From Emydura subglobosa (taxonomy: Eukaryota > Chordata > Testudines > Chelidae): 64,000 nt of DNA. The DNA lies in NCBI GenBank assembly GCA_007922225.1, contig ML680053.1:23162061-23226060 (forward strand), given 5' to 3'. Below are positions 44,053 to 56,879 of this stretch, piece by piece. Under the pieces are notes generated by a model. The model saw nothing but the letters and a program-made list of their open reading frames with translations, was not told where the DNA came from and made no database searches. Position numbers and translations under genes: made by a program. The stretch's first letter is position 1; every line of letters begins with the position of its first letter.

Positions 44053-44940
44053 TGATAGATTCCAATGCCAGCTGGAACCATTGTGATCATCTAGTCTGAC
44101 CTCTTATATAACACAGACCATAGAACTTCCCCAAAATAAATATCCAATCTTGATTTAAAAATTGTTGGTGATGGAGAATCCACCAGGTCCTTTGATACAT
44201 TGTTCCAATAGTTAATTATTGTCATTGTTAAAATATTATGTCTTATTTCCAGTCTGAATTGGTCTAGCTTCAACTTCCAGCCACCAGATCCTTTTTTTCC
44301 CCATGCAGGTACTTACAGACTAATCAAGTCACCCCTTAGACTTCTCTGGGTTAAGCTAAATAGATTGAGCTTCTTGAATCTGCCACTGTAAAGCAGGTAT
44401 TCTAATAATTCGTGTGTCTCTTCTCTGAATCTTCTCCAATTTATCAGCATCCTTCTTGAATTGTGGGCATGAGAACTGGACACAGTATTCCATCAGTGGT
44501 TACACCAGTGCCACGTACAGAGGTAAAATAAACTCTCAATTATTTCTCCAGATGCCTCTGTTTATGCACCCAAGGATTGCATTAGCCCTTTCGGCCACAG
44601 CATCACACTGGGAGCTCCTGTTCAGCTGATTATCCGCCACAGCCCCCAATCCTTTTTAGAGTCACTGCCTCCCAGGATAGAGTCCCCCATCCTGTAAATG
44701 TGCCTTACGTTTTTTTCCTAGACGTGTACATTTACATTTAGTCAAATTAAAATGACTATCATTTGCTTGCAGTTTACCAGGTTACCAAGTGATCCAGAGC
44801 ATGCTGTATTAAGATCTGTCCTTTTCATTATTTACCTCTCCCCCAGTGTTGTGTCTTCTGCAAACTTTGTCAGTGGTGATCTTATGTTTTCTTCCAGGTC
44901 ATTAATCAAAATATTAAATACATCTGAATACTACAGTAAA
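44053..44940 (-). mobile_element. CR1 LINE, minus strand, old subfamily
   Basis: The left end tagattccaatgccagctgg followed by gatcatctagtctgacctct is the inverted CR1 3' UTR. Rightward come the inverses of the ORF2 C-terminal region (ccaccaggtcctttgatac, ggacacagtattccatcagt) and of the RT catalytic area (gtgttgtgtcttctgcaaac corresponds to FADDT). Multiple stops. A different subfamily from 12042-13132. Confidence 0.85.
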
Positions 44941-46689
44941 ATGATATATAATTTACATAATTAAATCATTCTCTGTGCACTAAGACAACATCTTGATCGA
45001 GTTGTAGAACTATTTCTCTTTGGCTATATATTCAAATTGCTATCACTATAGTAAAATAAGAAGAATACCTCAGTACAATTCCCCTCTATTTTGACCTACT
45101 CACATTTTAATATGCTAGAGCCTTAGAGAGAGGGCCCAAATGTAATTGTGTTTATTCTTCCTGCTGTCACAGTGGCATTAAGGAGGTGAGCAAAAGATGC
45201 TATGTGTGTGCCAGTGTTTCTAGAAAGTTTCCATTAGCTCAGGAGGAGCATGTTCCTGAATCATTCATAATTGCTTACGAGGTCTCCGCACTCTATCAAT
45301 AGTACTGGTCCATGGTCTCACATCACCAGTTCTCTCTTAAAATAATCCATACTGTTCAGAGCTTGATCAAGCACTGGATGTCCTCCATCTATGCTTTAAG
45401 GTCTTCAAAGGCAAATATGAAATACTGTGAATTAGATAATAAAGATAATACCAAATTCCTGTCTAACCCAAGATGGTATCAATTATTTGCTGCCTTTTGA
45501 ACAAACTGGTCCTTCTTATTTACTTGTTTCTGGTAAAGCCTACAATGTTTTCAGAAGCACAAGGGCCAGCAGGATAGCCCACCCTCAGAACCAGGATTTG
45601 TGAGGCAAATGGCTTGTTTCCCTGGAGTACAATGTAGGTTGGAGTCCATGATGGAATTTCACAGGGTGAATGCCCCTTTAAGAAAGCCCCTGCACCCTTT
45701 GGGAAGGAGAAGTATAGCAGAAGAAGGACGGGGTAGTAGGAGGGGACTTGGTGAGTCCCAACTCATCTCCACCCCCTTGCACAGACAGGACTCTGGGGTC
45801 ACATGGCTCCTTACAGGTCCACCCATCTCCCAGCAGTGCCAGAGGCAGCTCCTTTACAGCCTTTACAGATCCTTTACAGCCTCAGCCAGGGTGGCTGCAG
45901 CTGGGGCACAACTTGCACAAAAAGTAGCAAAACGTTACCCTCACCTCCCCTTTGGGGGACAACCAGGCCAGGGCATAGCTAAGGGGGATGCACTGATTGA
46001 GCTCCTGTGGCGCCCCAGCTGGAATTAACCCTGCCCTTCTCCCAGAATAAACCTGGTGAAAGGCCTGCAGTGGAATTGTCACCTGCACACTTTATGATGC
46101 AGAGAGCCTCCCTGGCATAGGGAGATGCAATCTGGACCTCTCAACATCAACTGGAGAGAAGATGGCCCTCTGCATGGTTTTTAAACAGACTATCAATCTC
46201 ACGGTAGTTTCAGATCTCTAACTGCCTTCGGAGATTGTCATGTGGCGCCATATTAAATACTTTAATAAAATCCAGCTATACTGAATCCATTGCATTTCTT
46301 TAGCCAAATTTCCCTCCCTCCTCATTCCACAAGTTGTTTCCCTCAAATTATTGCTGTGCCTAGAATCCAGATGCATTTCTGTGGGCATCAGACACTTAAA
46401 TAAAGTCATTTATTGATCAGTCCCTTGAAGGTTACAGCAAATTAGTTGAAAGGAAATCAATTTCTCAGATTGCCCACAGCAGCCTAAAAAAATCTTGGCT
46501 GCTGTAGATGGCTGAGTTCACAGCATGGACTATAAAAGCGAATTTAAGGGAAAGAAAGACAAGAAGAAACCTTCAGTGAAATATTGAATAATTAGCCTCT
46601 AGCTACAAATTCCCAAGATGTGGTAGATGGGGAAATAATGTGCAACCCTTCAAGGTTTAAGCTAAGCACCTACTTAAGTGTCTGCTTAC
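44941..46689. other. Unassigned DNA with faint repeat remnants
   Basis: 45850-45888 holds three close copies of cctttacag. The segment 46220-46290 (ttaaatactttaataaaatcc) resembles inverted CR1 RT sequence, too faint to list separately. The 142-codon plus frame at 45600-46028 has no domain and lies in C-rich, LTR-like sequence. Confidence 0.35.
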
Positions 46690-47110
46690 AAAACCAAGCT
46701 CTGGATTTTACTTGTCACTTTATCACTGTGGGTCATCCTCCGAGGCACACAAATCTGTCACCTGGCTGTCACCTTTGACTTGGCCCTATTTTTAGACCCA
46801 CACATTCAGGTTATATCTGAATCTTGCTGAATCTTCTGACACAGTCTCTTTAAACTATGTCCTTTTCTCCTTCTGCACACAGCTAATACTTTTGTCCACC
46901 ATTTTGTGTCTTGAAACTGCAAACTTCTCCTCTCTGTCATTGACCATTGCAATCTTTACACCCATCAAGTACATAGGAAATTCTGCTGCTTCTTGGCTTG
47001 AGGTCACTCTGACCACATGATACCCCTCTGACCACATGATACCCCTCTATGAGTCCCTCCATTGGCTTCATCTTTCCTCCTTTCTAATGGGACACGGTAC
47101 GCACACTGGC
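46690..47110 (+). mobile_element. L2-clade LINE fragment, plus strand
   Basis: The plus strand reads, with breaks, CHLAVTFDLALFLDPHIQV (the G-V-x-x-D block after the RT palm), then CNLYTHQVHRKF and HSDHMIPLYESLHWLHL, which corresponds to the LHWLPV block near the L2 C-terminus. Opposite strand to the L2 relic at 40660-42000, so an independent insertion. An internal 19-bp duplication is at 47009-47047. Confidence 0.6.
47009..47047. repeat. Tandem duplication, 19-bp unit, two perfect copies
   Basis: ctgaccacatgatacccct occurs twice in a row within the L2 fragment, evidently a recent slippage or duplication. Confidence 0.9.
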
Positions 47111-47134
47111 TTCTATTGGGACACAGCTGTTAAG

Positions 47135-47215
47135 AAAGGGCCGGAGATTAGATAATCTAGTCTGACCTCCTGCACAACATAGGCCACAAGACTTCCCTGT
47201 ATTAGTTCTATTTCC
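47135..47215 (-). mobile_element. CR1 3' fragment, minus strand
   Basis: gattagataatctagtctga followed by cctcctgcacaacataggcc and agacttccctgtattagttc is the inverted CR1 3' UTR. About 80 bases remain. Confidence 0.65.
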
Positions 47216-48972
47216 AATCCAATAGGTGTGCTAGAACTAGAGCATATCTATCAAACCCTTATATCAAGTGGTTTATATAGACAAGTATAGACTTGTGAAA
47301 TCTGAGCTCTCACTAGGAAGCTTGGTTCAGACATAACTATTGAAAGATTTGGACCCCTTCTCTAAATATGCAATACTATGTTATGTCCTGCATATGATTG
47401 ATTGTCAAGAATTATCGATAGTGTTTGCAACTAGCCACGTAGTGCTTAAACAGAAATTATTAGCATACATGAGCTTTTTCTCAATGAGTGCTCATTTTAT
47501 TGAGTTTCAGCTGTAAGGCAAATTTCTCTAAAAATGAAATGATGTATAAAAGTTATTTAAGGGTAGGAGTCTCAAAAAGCACTTCAGCCTAGCCTAATTC
47601 TGCTCTCAATGGTAAAACTCCCAGTGGCTTCAGCAGAATAGAGGATACACCTCCATCTGAGCTGAGGGGTAATTCTCAGCCCACACAGCCATAGCGCCAC
47701 TAGCTCTGCTTGAGGTAGCACCTAAAAATAGCCATGTAATTGCGACAGTACGGGTGGCAGCTTGGGCTAGATGCACGAGAATATACCCAGAGGGTTGGGT
47801 GGGATGGTACTTAGGGTGGCGAGTATGAGCAGCTTTCTCTGCTGCCATGAACATGTTGCTATTTTATGTACTAGCCTGAGCAGAACTAGTGTGAGTATGT
47901 CTATGCAAACTGGGAACCTCCCAGATCATACACAGATGTACCCTGCATCAGGCCGACCCTGAGTACTTTAGAAAATCTCCCCTAAGTGTTAATGATACGT
48001 TGTGCTATGAAACATTTGTGCATTGTTTATAAAAGAATCTTGTTTTCTGGTTGTTTGCCTTGCCATAGTTTCTAAAGCATGCAGTTCATTATGGATGATT
48101 GATTACAGAGAGTCTCCTCATACATTCAGAGCATTTCATTTTAAATCACATGTTCTGTTCATATTTAAGTAATTACATTTTCTTATCTTGAGATGATTTA
48201 TCATGTTGAAGAAGAATCTGACATCTATATGGATTCACACTATAGCCTTTAGAACTAATTGATAAGATTTTATTAAAATCATGCACAGCTTGCCAATGCA
48301 TCTGTTTATCAAAAGCTAAGCTGTGTGAACATTGCAATAAAAATATTCGCAAGTATTTGTTCAAATAGAAAAAGTAAATTCAATGTGGTCTGTGACTCCT
48401 CTTCATGAACGTTTGTACTCGCAGAGGTTTATCTTTGAGCGTGTTTGTAAAAAAGTTAAGTTTGCAAACGTATATCCCACACAAGAGTACATGCATCCAT
48501 TTTAGGGACTGCCATCCAGTTAGGGTGCAAGAACACTGCCATCTTATCTAGAGGATATCTAACAGAATGAGTAGTACCTTACAAATAGCAAGATACTCAA
48601 AGGAGTTGACACTGTCAATGACGACGGAGGAAGCTAGAGGCTGAAATAAGCCCACATAAGCCTTCATTGAAAAAACTGGAATAATAAAAAACACAGAATT
48701 TGGAATACTTTGGAACAATACAATTTGGAACAAAACTATTTGGAATAATGAACAACAATAAACTCAAAGCTGGTTCACAAATAATTCATCATAAAGGGGG
48801 CAGTGCTAAATTCATCTAATTGTTCACTACAAATAATTCACACATTTCTGTACTAAAGGAAACCAGTGAATTAAATTTGCAATTCTTCTTTGGCCCAAAA
48901 TCCCCTTAATTAAATTATGGGAAAATCAAATAAGAGTCTGAGTCAAAAACGAGTAAAGGGATTGAACACATA
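47216..48972. other. Unassigned noncoding DNA
   Basis: Small half-hairpin near 47585-47640 (actcccagtggcttcagcag). Otherwise AT-rich sequence without recognised elements or exons. Confidence 0.4.
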
Positions 48973-49153
48973 GGCCCTACTTCAGCAAAAGTTTTAAGTG
49001 TGCCTGACTTTAAGTATTAGTCAGTGAATGTAGAGCACACGTCTACTATTGTGAAAAGTGCTAATTAAGCATGAAATATTCTATTGAAGTCAAAAGAATT
49101 ACTCACATGCTTAAAGTTAGGCATGTGCTGATGTATTCTGGTGAAGTAAAGCC
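48973..49153. mobile_element. Long palindromic MITE, diverged
   Basis: ggccctacttcagcaaaag at the left pairs with ctggtgaagtaaagcc at the right. gtgcctgactttaagtatta pairs with actcacatgcttaaagttag. The 181-bp length is longer than its relatives at 6197 and 28978, perhaps through an internal insertion. Confidence 0.5.
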
Positions 49154-49999
49154 ATAAACTCTAAGTCAGGAAAGCACTTAGCCATATGCTTAAGTTTTCT
49201 GTTTAATTCTGTGAGGTTCAAAAGAGAACTGCTATTGTGTTCCTGCGGATCTGTTTGCCCTCTGAAATATTGCCTTCTGATACTTACAAGGACTCTTGGT
49301 CTTCTAATCTAAACCCAAAGAATCATTTTAATACCTAAAAGACAGACTAATTAGAGGCATTTGTGCCTTTTATACGCGTCTTGTATTCTTTTAAAATCAA
49401 GGTTTGGGACTTACCCAATGTCTTTATAACCAAGAGCTTCCCTCCGTCTCATCCACTTACACAATGTCTGCTTCGCAAGTGGGATGACCATGACCTCTGC
49501 CTTCAATGGGTTTGTCATCTCTTTAAACTGGGGGTCTAGTACAGATTTGACATGACTGGTGGAGGGAGACAAAAAATGACTACTAAGCATCACCTGTCAT
49601 CAACGTCCCCTTGTATATTGCATGCTGAGCTAAAGACATGGAGGAAAGTGAAATGTTGGTGAGTCTGCCATGCAGGAGAATAAAAATATATACTGGTAAC
49701 AGAGAACTGCATTGTAGCAGGCAGCAGTTAGTATGGAACACATGTCATGCTGCAGGAACAGAAGATACATTTAACTCCAAGGGCTGGACCTTGTAAATTC
49801 TACATTAAAATGCAGACCATTTCACGATGTGTCTTTCAGCACATTACTGCATAGCAACAAATAAAAAATAAGCTCGCATTTTTTTCCCCTGCAACCTTGC
49901 TGGAGATTTGGTTAATGAAGAGCTTTTATAGCTCTTACTGTCTGCTTGGAATAACCTTGTACATAATTGAAACACATAAGGAAAAGGCTGTATTGTCCA
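49154..49999. other. Unassigned noncoding DNA
   Basis: Nothing recognised. Confidence 0.45.
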
Positions 50000-50085
50000 C
50001 TGGCTAGGGCACAGAATCCAGGCATATGAGCTGGCTTGATAAGTGACCTTGGGCAAGTTATTCATGCCTTACTGAGTAAAGATCC
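50000..50085 (+). mobile_element. MIR-like SINE core fragment
   Basis: cactggctagggcacagaat and the strongly MIR-like aagtgaccttgggcaagtta (50040-50059) are in the right order. The tail is missing. Confidence 0.45.
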
Positions 50086-52629
50086 AGGACCACTTCATAA
50101 AGCAGATGCCGCTGTATCTAAACAGAGCTTTTCTGTGCATATAAATTGCTCATCACATGTTCACTGTACGAGAGAGAAAAATGGACATTGCAACACAATA
50201 AAAACTATACTAATTACAGTGGTACAGTAGCTGTGTCTTAATGATCACATTATAGCTTCAAAAACAAAATCTAGTCTCTTCACTTATTTAATGGTATGTG
50301 CGCATCCTTTTCAAAACAAACAAAAAAAAATCCTAGAGGGTTTTGCACAATAGAGCTACGGCTACCCAGCTTTGCTACTAGAATACTAAACTAAGCACAA
50401 TAGCTAGTTATTTGGCTTCTGGTAAAGAAGCTAGAGTTTGAGGGGGGAAAAATCTGTCCATCCATCTATACTGCCCATCACCATAGTGTGCGAGTGATTC
50501 CTAGGACAAAATCCAAAAGGAACTTCAAGGAGTATTCTGCATTTTGCCCTTCCTCAGAGGAACACATACCCTGGCACAAGGGGTGATTATTGGGTGTAGG
50601 GCCAACTGCGATTAGTGATTCTGGGCTCTGGCACAGCCCAGCACGGGGAGATTGTTGTAAATTAGAGCAGGGCAGTGCAGAAGAGGCCTGAAATCCCATT
50701 TCCTATGAGCGCTGCAGCCTCCGGGCTGTGATTTTTTTAGACAGGAAATTGCCCTGAAGTATTTGTATTTGAAATGCAAGGCAGTCTATCATATTTCTCT
50801 GTGTGTGCTTAACACAATAAATAATCATTTTATCTAAAATGCCCTTAAGTAATTATATTTTTATTGATCTGTATTCCTCAAATTTCAGAGCCAGATTAAC
50901 TCTCGCGTGGGCCCAGGATTATTAGATTTTATGGGGCCCCTTATGGGCCGGCACAGCAGTGCTCCAGGGGCTGGGATGGTCAGGGTAGGTTGGGGAGGGG
51001 CAGCACTGGGGCTGGGGGCTAGCCTCCCCAAACAGGTGGTTCACCAGCTGCCTAGATTTATTTTTGCAGGGTCCCCCTTAGCCCAAGGCTCTGGACTGCA
51101 GTCCCTAAAGCCCCTGCATTAATCTGGCCCTGTCAAATTTCCTGAGAAGAGATGGTGCCATGATGCTCTGGCCTTCATTAAGAGAGAGGGTAGCCATCAG
51201 GCAGGCTCCCACTGATTAAGTGCCGTCTAGTTGATCCGTATTTCGAGCATCACTGTCAACAGTCCTCCTGCTGCACAATCTTACTGTGGCTGAAGCTTCC
51301 CATAAGGATGTAGAATATGCGTCTTGTAGGCTAGGGTCTTGACGCCCCCAAATTAGTCATTGTGAGTCCCTCACATGACTTCTGGACCCCACATGATCCT
51401 GCCTGCATAAATATTGACATTACAGTAAACTTTGAAAGAGCTACTGTCTGGATTTTATCTACACCTGAGACCAGAGATTTTTTTTCTGTAACTATGGATT
51501 TATTTCCATTATTGTCAGAGCTTTTAAAATTTATATCCAGTGCAATCATTGCAGACTCAAGCAGGTGAGGTGATGAGTATCCTCAGCTCCCACATCACAG
51601 TAGGCACTCGATGATTCAGACCATTTGACAAGAAAGCTTGAAATTATGGGCCACAATTTTCAAAGTTAGGCTCCTAAATCTTTATTTAGGGCCTTATAGG
51701 CCAGGCTAGTAACATTGCTTATAATCAAGATTGCTAGACACTTCCCAGAATACAAAGCTAAAGTGGTGACATCATGGACCCACATTTTTTACCACAAACA
51801 TGTATAATAGCACATAAATGAGGCAACCATATTTGTTAATGTATCTATTTAAGTATGCAAATTAGGGTTTAGATTGAGACTTGGACACCATGTCCCTGCA
51901 AGGAAGCAAGTGGGCTACTCAGACCTTGGGTCTATATACGAGTGAGAGGGTGTTGCAGACTCAAGTGCTTCTGCCCCACAGCAGGTGAGTGAGGACTGGG
52001 TTTGGGAGGATAGGGGACGGGCAGAGTCTTGATTCCGCCTCCAAGCTGTGCAGCTGAACAGGAGTGCATCATAACTGCTGCTGGCCTGTGTTAGCAGTAA
52101 AATTATTAACCCTTCACACCTTGGAGTAAGGAGGAACTGGGGAGGAACTGTGACTCAAAATTGTATCTAAGTCACAATGCTCCCCTTGGCTACTCCTAGA
52201 GTGGTGCAACTTATGCCCCACACCTTGCTAAGGTCTGTGCCTAATGGCAGACCCTAGCCCTAAATAACTGTTTATTCCAAAAGCCTGTAATATAGGCAGT
52301 TGCCTACATATACATGCAAATATTCATTTACATATGGAAATGAAAATTCTGTATGTGAGGCAGTGATATCATATTTTGTATTCCGTATTCCAGTTCTCAT
52401 TGAGTAGCTTGACTGTGAAGGTCAACAACTCAGACTCAAGGTTCAACAGAATTTTATTTATTTATAGGCTTTTAAAAAAAGGGTCCTAGTCCCATTTATT
52501 CTCAGCATTTAACGAACATCCATCAGATGCTTGGCTGCCTGAGAGTTGAGTATCTGCCCAGAAATCTGTATCCCATGATCTAGCTGTGCATCAAATTGCT
52601 ATTTGAATAGAAAAACCATAACAGCATAT
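50086..52629. other. Unassigned noncoding DNA
   Basis: Contains a GC-richer patch at 50880-51130 and a partial hairpin-family fragment at 51646-51700 (ccacaattttcaaagttagg). No exon accepted. Confidence 0.4.
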
Positions 52630-52705
52630 GGGGTGAAATCAAAGGGCCCATTGAAATCGGTGACAAACCTCCCACTAGCTTCAGTGGGGCCCCAATTTCT
52701 CCCCT
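52630..52705. mobile_element. Palindromic MITE (ggggtgaaatc type)
   Basis: ggggtgaaatcaaagggccc pairs with ggggccccaatttctcccct, with gacaaacctcccactagctt in the centre. 76 bp. Confidence 0.65.
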
Positions 52706-53107
52706 ACTGCATGGAAGCTTTCCAATGTTTGCCATTTGGAAAACAAAGTGGAGAAAACGTCACAATTTCAAAACAAAAAAACTTCAGGCATTTCCCTCCA
52801 AAATTTAGAAATTAATGGGAACTAGATGTCCAGCTCATATAAGTGAGTTGAACATCTAATTGGAGATCCCACCCAACAACTACGAAGTCTCAGGAATCTC
52901 CACCTCTGGATTTCTCAGCATATCTCACCTTCCATGCATCATCTGTCTTTAAATTGCAAGCTGCTTGGGGAAAGCACTCTCTGAAGCTTTACGTGTTGCC
53001 TGGCACTGAGTTCATTGACATCACTAACCAAATATTTGTTATAATGCTAGATGAAACTGAGGAAAGAGAAACAAACTGAAACAGAAGCAAGGCACTACAA
53101 ATAAGCA

Positions 53108-53194
53108 GCCAGAATCTCAGGTGGTGTAAAATCAATATAGTTGTATAGACTTCAGTGGAGCTATGCCAATGTGCAGCCACTGAGGACCTGGCCC
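53108..53194. mobile_element. Palindromic MITE (gccagaatctcag type)
   Basis: gccagaatctcaggtggtgt pairs with cactgaggacctggccc, around agacttcagtggagctatgc. Same family as 9119-9199. Confidence 0.6.
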
Positions 53195-54867
53195 AAAGTG
53201 TTTCACATTAATAATAGCAATCAGTCATTTCTATAGCCTTATGCTTTGAAAACATAGGACCTTACCTCCGCACACAGCCCTTTTCTGTTAAGAGCAGTAT
53301 GTTAAGTGCTGCACATAAGACCTATTTCCAGTGCACATCAAAAAGTTTTATTGGCCCTACAAAACCCAGGGACAATGCTGTATATTTTAGTGCCATCTAA
53401 ACTGGCACCTTATCGATTAATCATTTATTATATATGACATTTCTCTTTTATAGAGCACTCCTGTAACACATCACAAGACTCATTTCTACAACAAACTGTC
53501 CCACAGCCACCTGCATTGATATGTTCACCCTTTCCACAAATTGCCAAAATTTCCTGCTTGCCACAGCCCCAGCCTTAATCTTTTACCAGTTGATAACACC
53601 GGGAAAAGTGTTCCAGTTTAGGAGAAATAAAAAATTGGTCACTTTAACCAGTGTTTAGCCCTGATTCTTGATTAAAGGTTTGTTCCTACCGCAGCCAAAG
53701 TTTAGATTTGTTTCTGGCACTGAATTCAACATGTTTAATATGTTTAAATATCTGCTATCATCCCATCAATTAATATTATTATTCCACTAGATTGATGGAG
53801 ATCTTCATTGTATGAATAATATTTTAGAAACACACACAGCTGTGTTTATCGTCTCTGCTACACATTGTGACTGAAACGAAAAAGAAATAAAAGTTGACAT
53901 GGAATGAGGCAATTATTATCTCAAGTTGTCTGGCAGTGAGGTTGATCACAACACAAAACGAGCGATAGTTTGATTAGCTTCCCTATTCTGTATGCAACCA
54001 ACTTTCCTTGTCTCTGATCCTGTCCCTTTAAAAATCCTCGTCCTCTTTCCCCCCCGTGATGAATGTGGGGAGCTCAATGAGGATTATTGGCTAGTATCCC
54101 AAAATATGCTTCATGTATTGGACGATATGTTGGCCTGTCAGAGGGGAACAATAAGCTTCATTCCCTCACAGGCAATGCAGTCACAGGACCAGTGACATGA
54201 AGCCATTAAGCCTAGTTGGGTCTAATGCTAAACAGTGGAGCGTCCATCCCAGGGTATTCTCTCCTAAATGGCCTGCCTGGGGAAAAACAGTCTCAGGCAC
54301 AAGGAAGACTTCATACTTTGACCCTGAAACAAAGACTATTAAGCAATATGGTAAGTAGGCCCACAGACACATGGGGGTGGGGGTCTTTTAGAAAAACAAA
54401 GCTTCCCTGAAAAGGGGGGAGCAGGAGACCCTGGGAGACAAACGACTTCCAGGCTGGGTCCCAACCAGGGGCATCATTTAAAAAAAATTCCGGGAGTGGG
54501 GAGCAAAATTTGCTTTCCTAATGACTGCATCCCCAGTTGAGTGAGGGGAGAGAGTGGAAGACATAGTAGAGCATATAGACCTATGAAAAACATGGGGGGC
54601 AAACCAAGGTCTGGGGTGGGGAGGACAACTCTCCCCGTTGCCCCTAGCAACTGGTGCTCTTGGTCCCAAGAGCTCCTGGGCTTCCTAAAAGAATGTAAAT
54701 TGGCTCTGCTTTATGCTGTTCCTGTAGCTGAAGAGGAAAGTCGGCCTAACTAAGTTTGTAGTGAACTGTCAGATTAGATGAGACAGAGGGCAGAGGTGTA
54801 GCTAGCCCTGTAACCCTGACACCTCTTCATTTCTTTTTCTCTCTCCCCTTTTCCTGCTGTCTTTTTT
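53195..54867. other. Unassigned noncoding DNA
   Basis: No repeat named. A donor-like atatggtaagt at about 54350 has no convincing exon before it. Confidence 0.4.
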
Positions 54868-55010
54868 TCTACCATTATTATTTATTATTTGCATTACAGT
54901 AGTGCTCAGAGGCTCCCATCAAGGATCAGGGCTCATTGTACAAGGCACTGTACATACACATCCTAAGAGGCATTCCCTGGCCTGAAGAGCTTACAGACTA
55001 GTGGTTCCCC
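54868..55010 (-). mobile_element. SINE/LINE 3' tail, turtle type, minus strand
   Basis: ttattatttattatttgcat, tagtgctcagaggctcccat, gtacaaggcactgtacatac and cctgaagagcttacagacta form the inverse of the tail described at 40494. No tRNA-like head at its right. Confidence 0.65.
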
Positions 55011-55139
55011 TTCGTCATTCTTCAACTAACTGGAACAATATGTGCTCCTTGAGACAGAGGTTGGGGAGAGTCCTTTGGTAGTCCTGAAGGACTGAGCTGT
55101 GTATAACATCATATTTAAAGTCAGCGTTACTGAACAGAC

Positions 55140-55456
55140 GAGAGCAGCTTGCACCAGCGGGGAGGTGCCCTGTACACATGAACTACTCTTGTGGTGGGCT
55201 GGAACAGGGGCTGCCACAGGAAAGCTAGTGCACTTGAGGAGTAATCCACCAGTTAGCCAGTAGCTCTGCCAACACATGAAAAGCAGCTCTGTAGATATGT
55301 GGACTCTGGTTGGAGTTAGGGCTTTGAATCCCATCCCTCCTCCACGGCTGCACAGCCTGAACCCCAGACATAGTGCAAGCCCACGTCTGTAGGCCCAGGC
55401 TCTGAGACTCACTGCCATGGGTTTTAAAAGGCAGTGTAGACGTACCCTTGCAGGCC
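55140..55456. mobile_element. hAT-type MITE fragment
   Basis: The right end gcagtgtagacgtacccttg is a typical inverted terminus of reptile hAT MITEs (read inward, caagggtacgtctacactgc). ctgaaccccagacatagtgc and tgtaggcccaggctctgaga are internal sequence of such elements. The opposite terminus is not found, so the left limit is a guess. Confidence 0.45.
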
Positions 55457-56879
55457 ATGTATGCATGTGACGCAGGACAGAGGGAATGGAGAAGGTTCAG
55501 AATCATCATGTTTCCACACTCCCACTGAAAAAGCACTGGTTTAAAGGGAGAAGGGGGATTCTTTCTTTGAGATGGATTGTATCTAGCTTGCAGTATCCAT
55601 TTTTGATCTTGAAACATTTTGTGAAATTGATCCTGCTATCTTTGTCTGAATCTAACAATCTCTTTGGCCCTGCTATCATACAGAACATTAAAACTTGCCA
55701 TGCATATTTTCAGGCAGAAATATCGCTTCATGTACCAGAGGGTTGAATCATTGCAACTAAGGAAGAGAAAACAAACCGCGGCAGGAGTAGAAACTTAAGT
55801 GCCTCTTGAGAGCCCTCTTCCTTCCTCAGGCCTCCGCTGAGCCCTAAGGAACCATCAGTGTCATTGCAGAGTTTGAAGGGGTCCAGAGGGAGCCACAGCT
55901 ATGCCATTACTCTGGAATGTTGCTGAACAGTGACAACCGACCAGGACCTGAGCATGCTACCTGTCCAGCTTTCCTAACCCCTGCCAGTCTGGGACCGATA
56001 GGCAAGACTGAGCCTCAGGCTTTGATACTCCACCCTATGCAGCAAATTGACAAATCTGGGAAAAAAAATTACTTTTTGAATGTGGAGCTAGGAAGTAGAA
56101 GAAAAGAAGGAAGAAAAGAAATAAGAAAGGGCTATGTTATGGCTGTAATGTAGTTGGTGGCTGCAAGTAATGAGGGGTTAATGGAGCTAAGCCCCACCCA
56201 TTAGAGGAAATGGGTCAGAATTAATTATTCTGGGCTGTGAAAGTGTATCTAATTTTCTAACTGCCGGCCCCAACTCCACCACTTATCTTGAGCACCAGTA
56301 GACAGTGCATTCCTGGATTGCTTAATCAGGGCCAGCACTTGACAGATCCTGTGCAGTAATGGCACAAGACCAAACTATGGTAGTGTCTGAGAGTCCTCGG
56401 TGTTAATAATGAACCTCCTTTGTGTTACTACAACTTATCCCTGTCTCTAGGGATGCTGCAGTTTATAGCCCCTAATCTAGGGGCAAGGACAGGGGGCAAG
56501 GAGCAAGGAATTTCCGTACTTCAGGGGTTGACCAGAATCCTTATGGGGCACAAAGAACATGCTCCCACCTAGTGCCCTTACATGCCCTTGTCACAGGTGT
56601 ACCCAGTCCCTCTCTCTGGATGGACACCAGTCTGTTCTGATGGGATTCAACCTCTGGATCCCATGTGTTTCTTGGCCCCCTCAGTCTGGGTAGTGACTGG
56701 TCACTGTGCCTGGTTTGGGGGTCTCTCAGGTGCACTCCCAGGTTCAGACCATGTGTCTAGCACCCTTCTTGGTCAGTGGGTCTCTGTAGTCCAGCTGCCA
56801 TGGACCCCCAAACCAGTGCCATTCCCTTTCTGCAACCCCAATTGCTGAGACACATTTTCCCAGCGTCCATCCAGCCGTG
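55457..56879. other. Unassigned noncoding DNA
   Basis: No exon or named repeat. A purine-rich stretch at 56093-56130 (gaagaaaagaaggaag). Confidence 0.4.

Noticed and set aside
45600..46028. Plus-strand frame of 142 codons
   Set aside because: No domain or splice context. C-rich sequence with small internal repeats (cctttacag three times).
46220..46400. Possible further CR1 fragment
   Set aside because: Only a short, faint resemblance to inverted RT sequence, too weak to annotate separately.
55026..55617. Overlapping minus-strand frames of 146 and 130 codons
   Set aside because: They cross a MITE fragment and show no domain. Overlap in two frames argues for composition.
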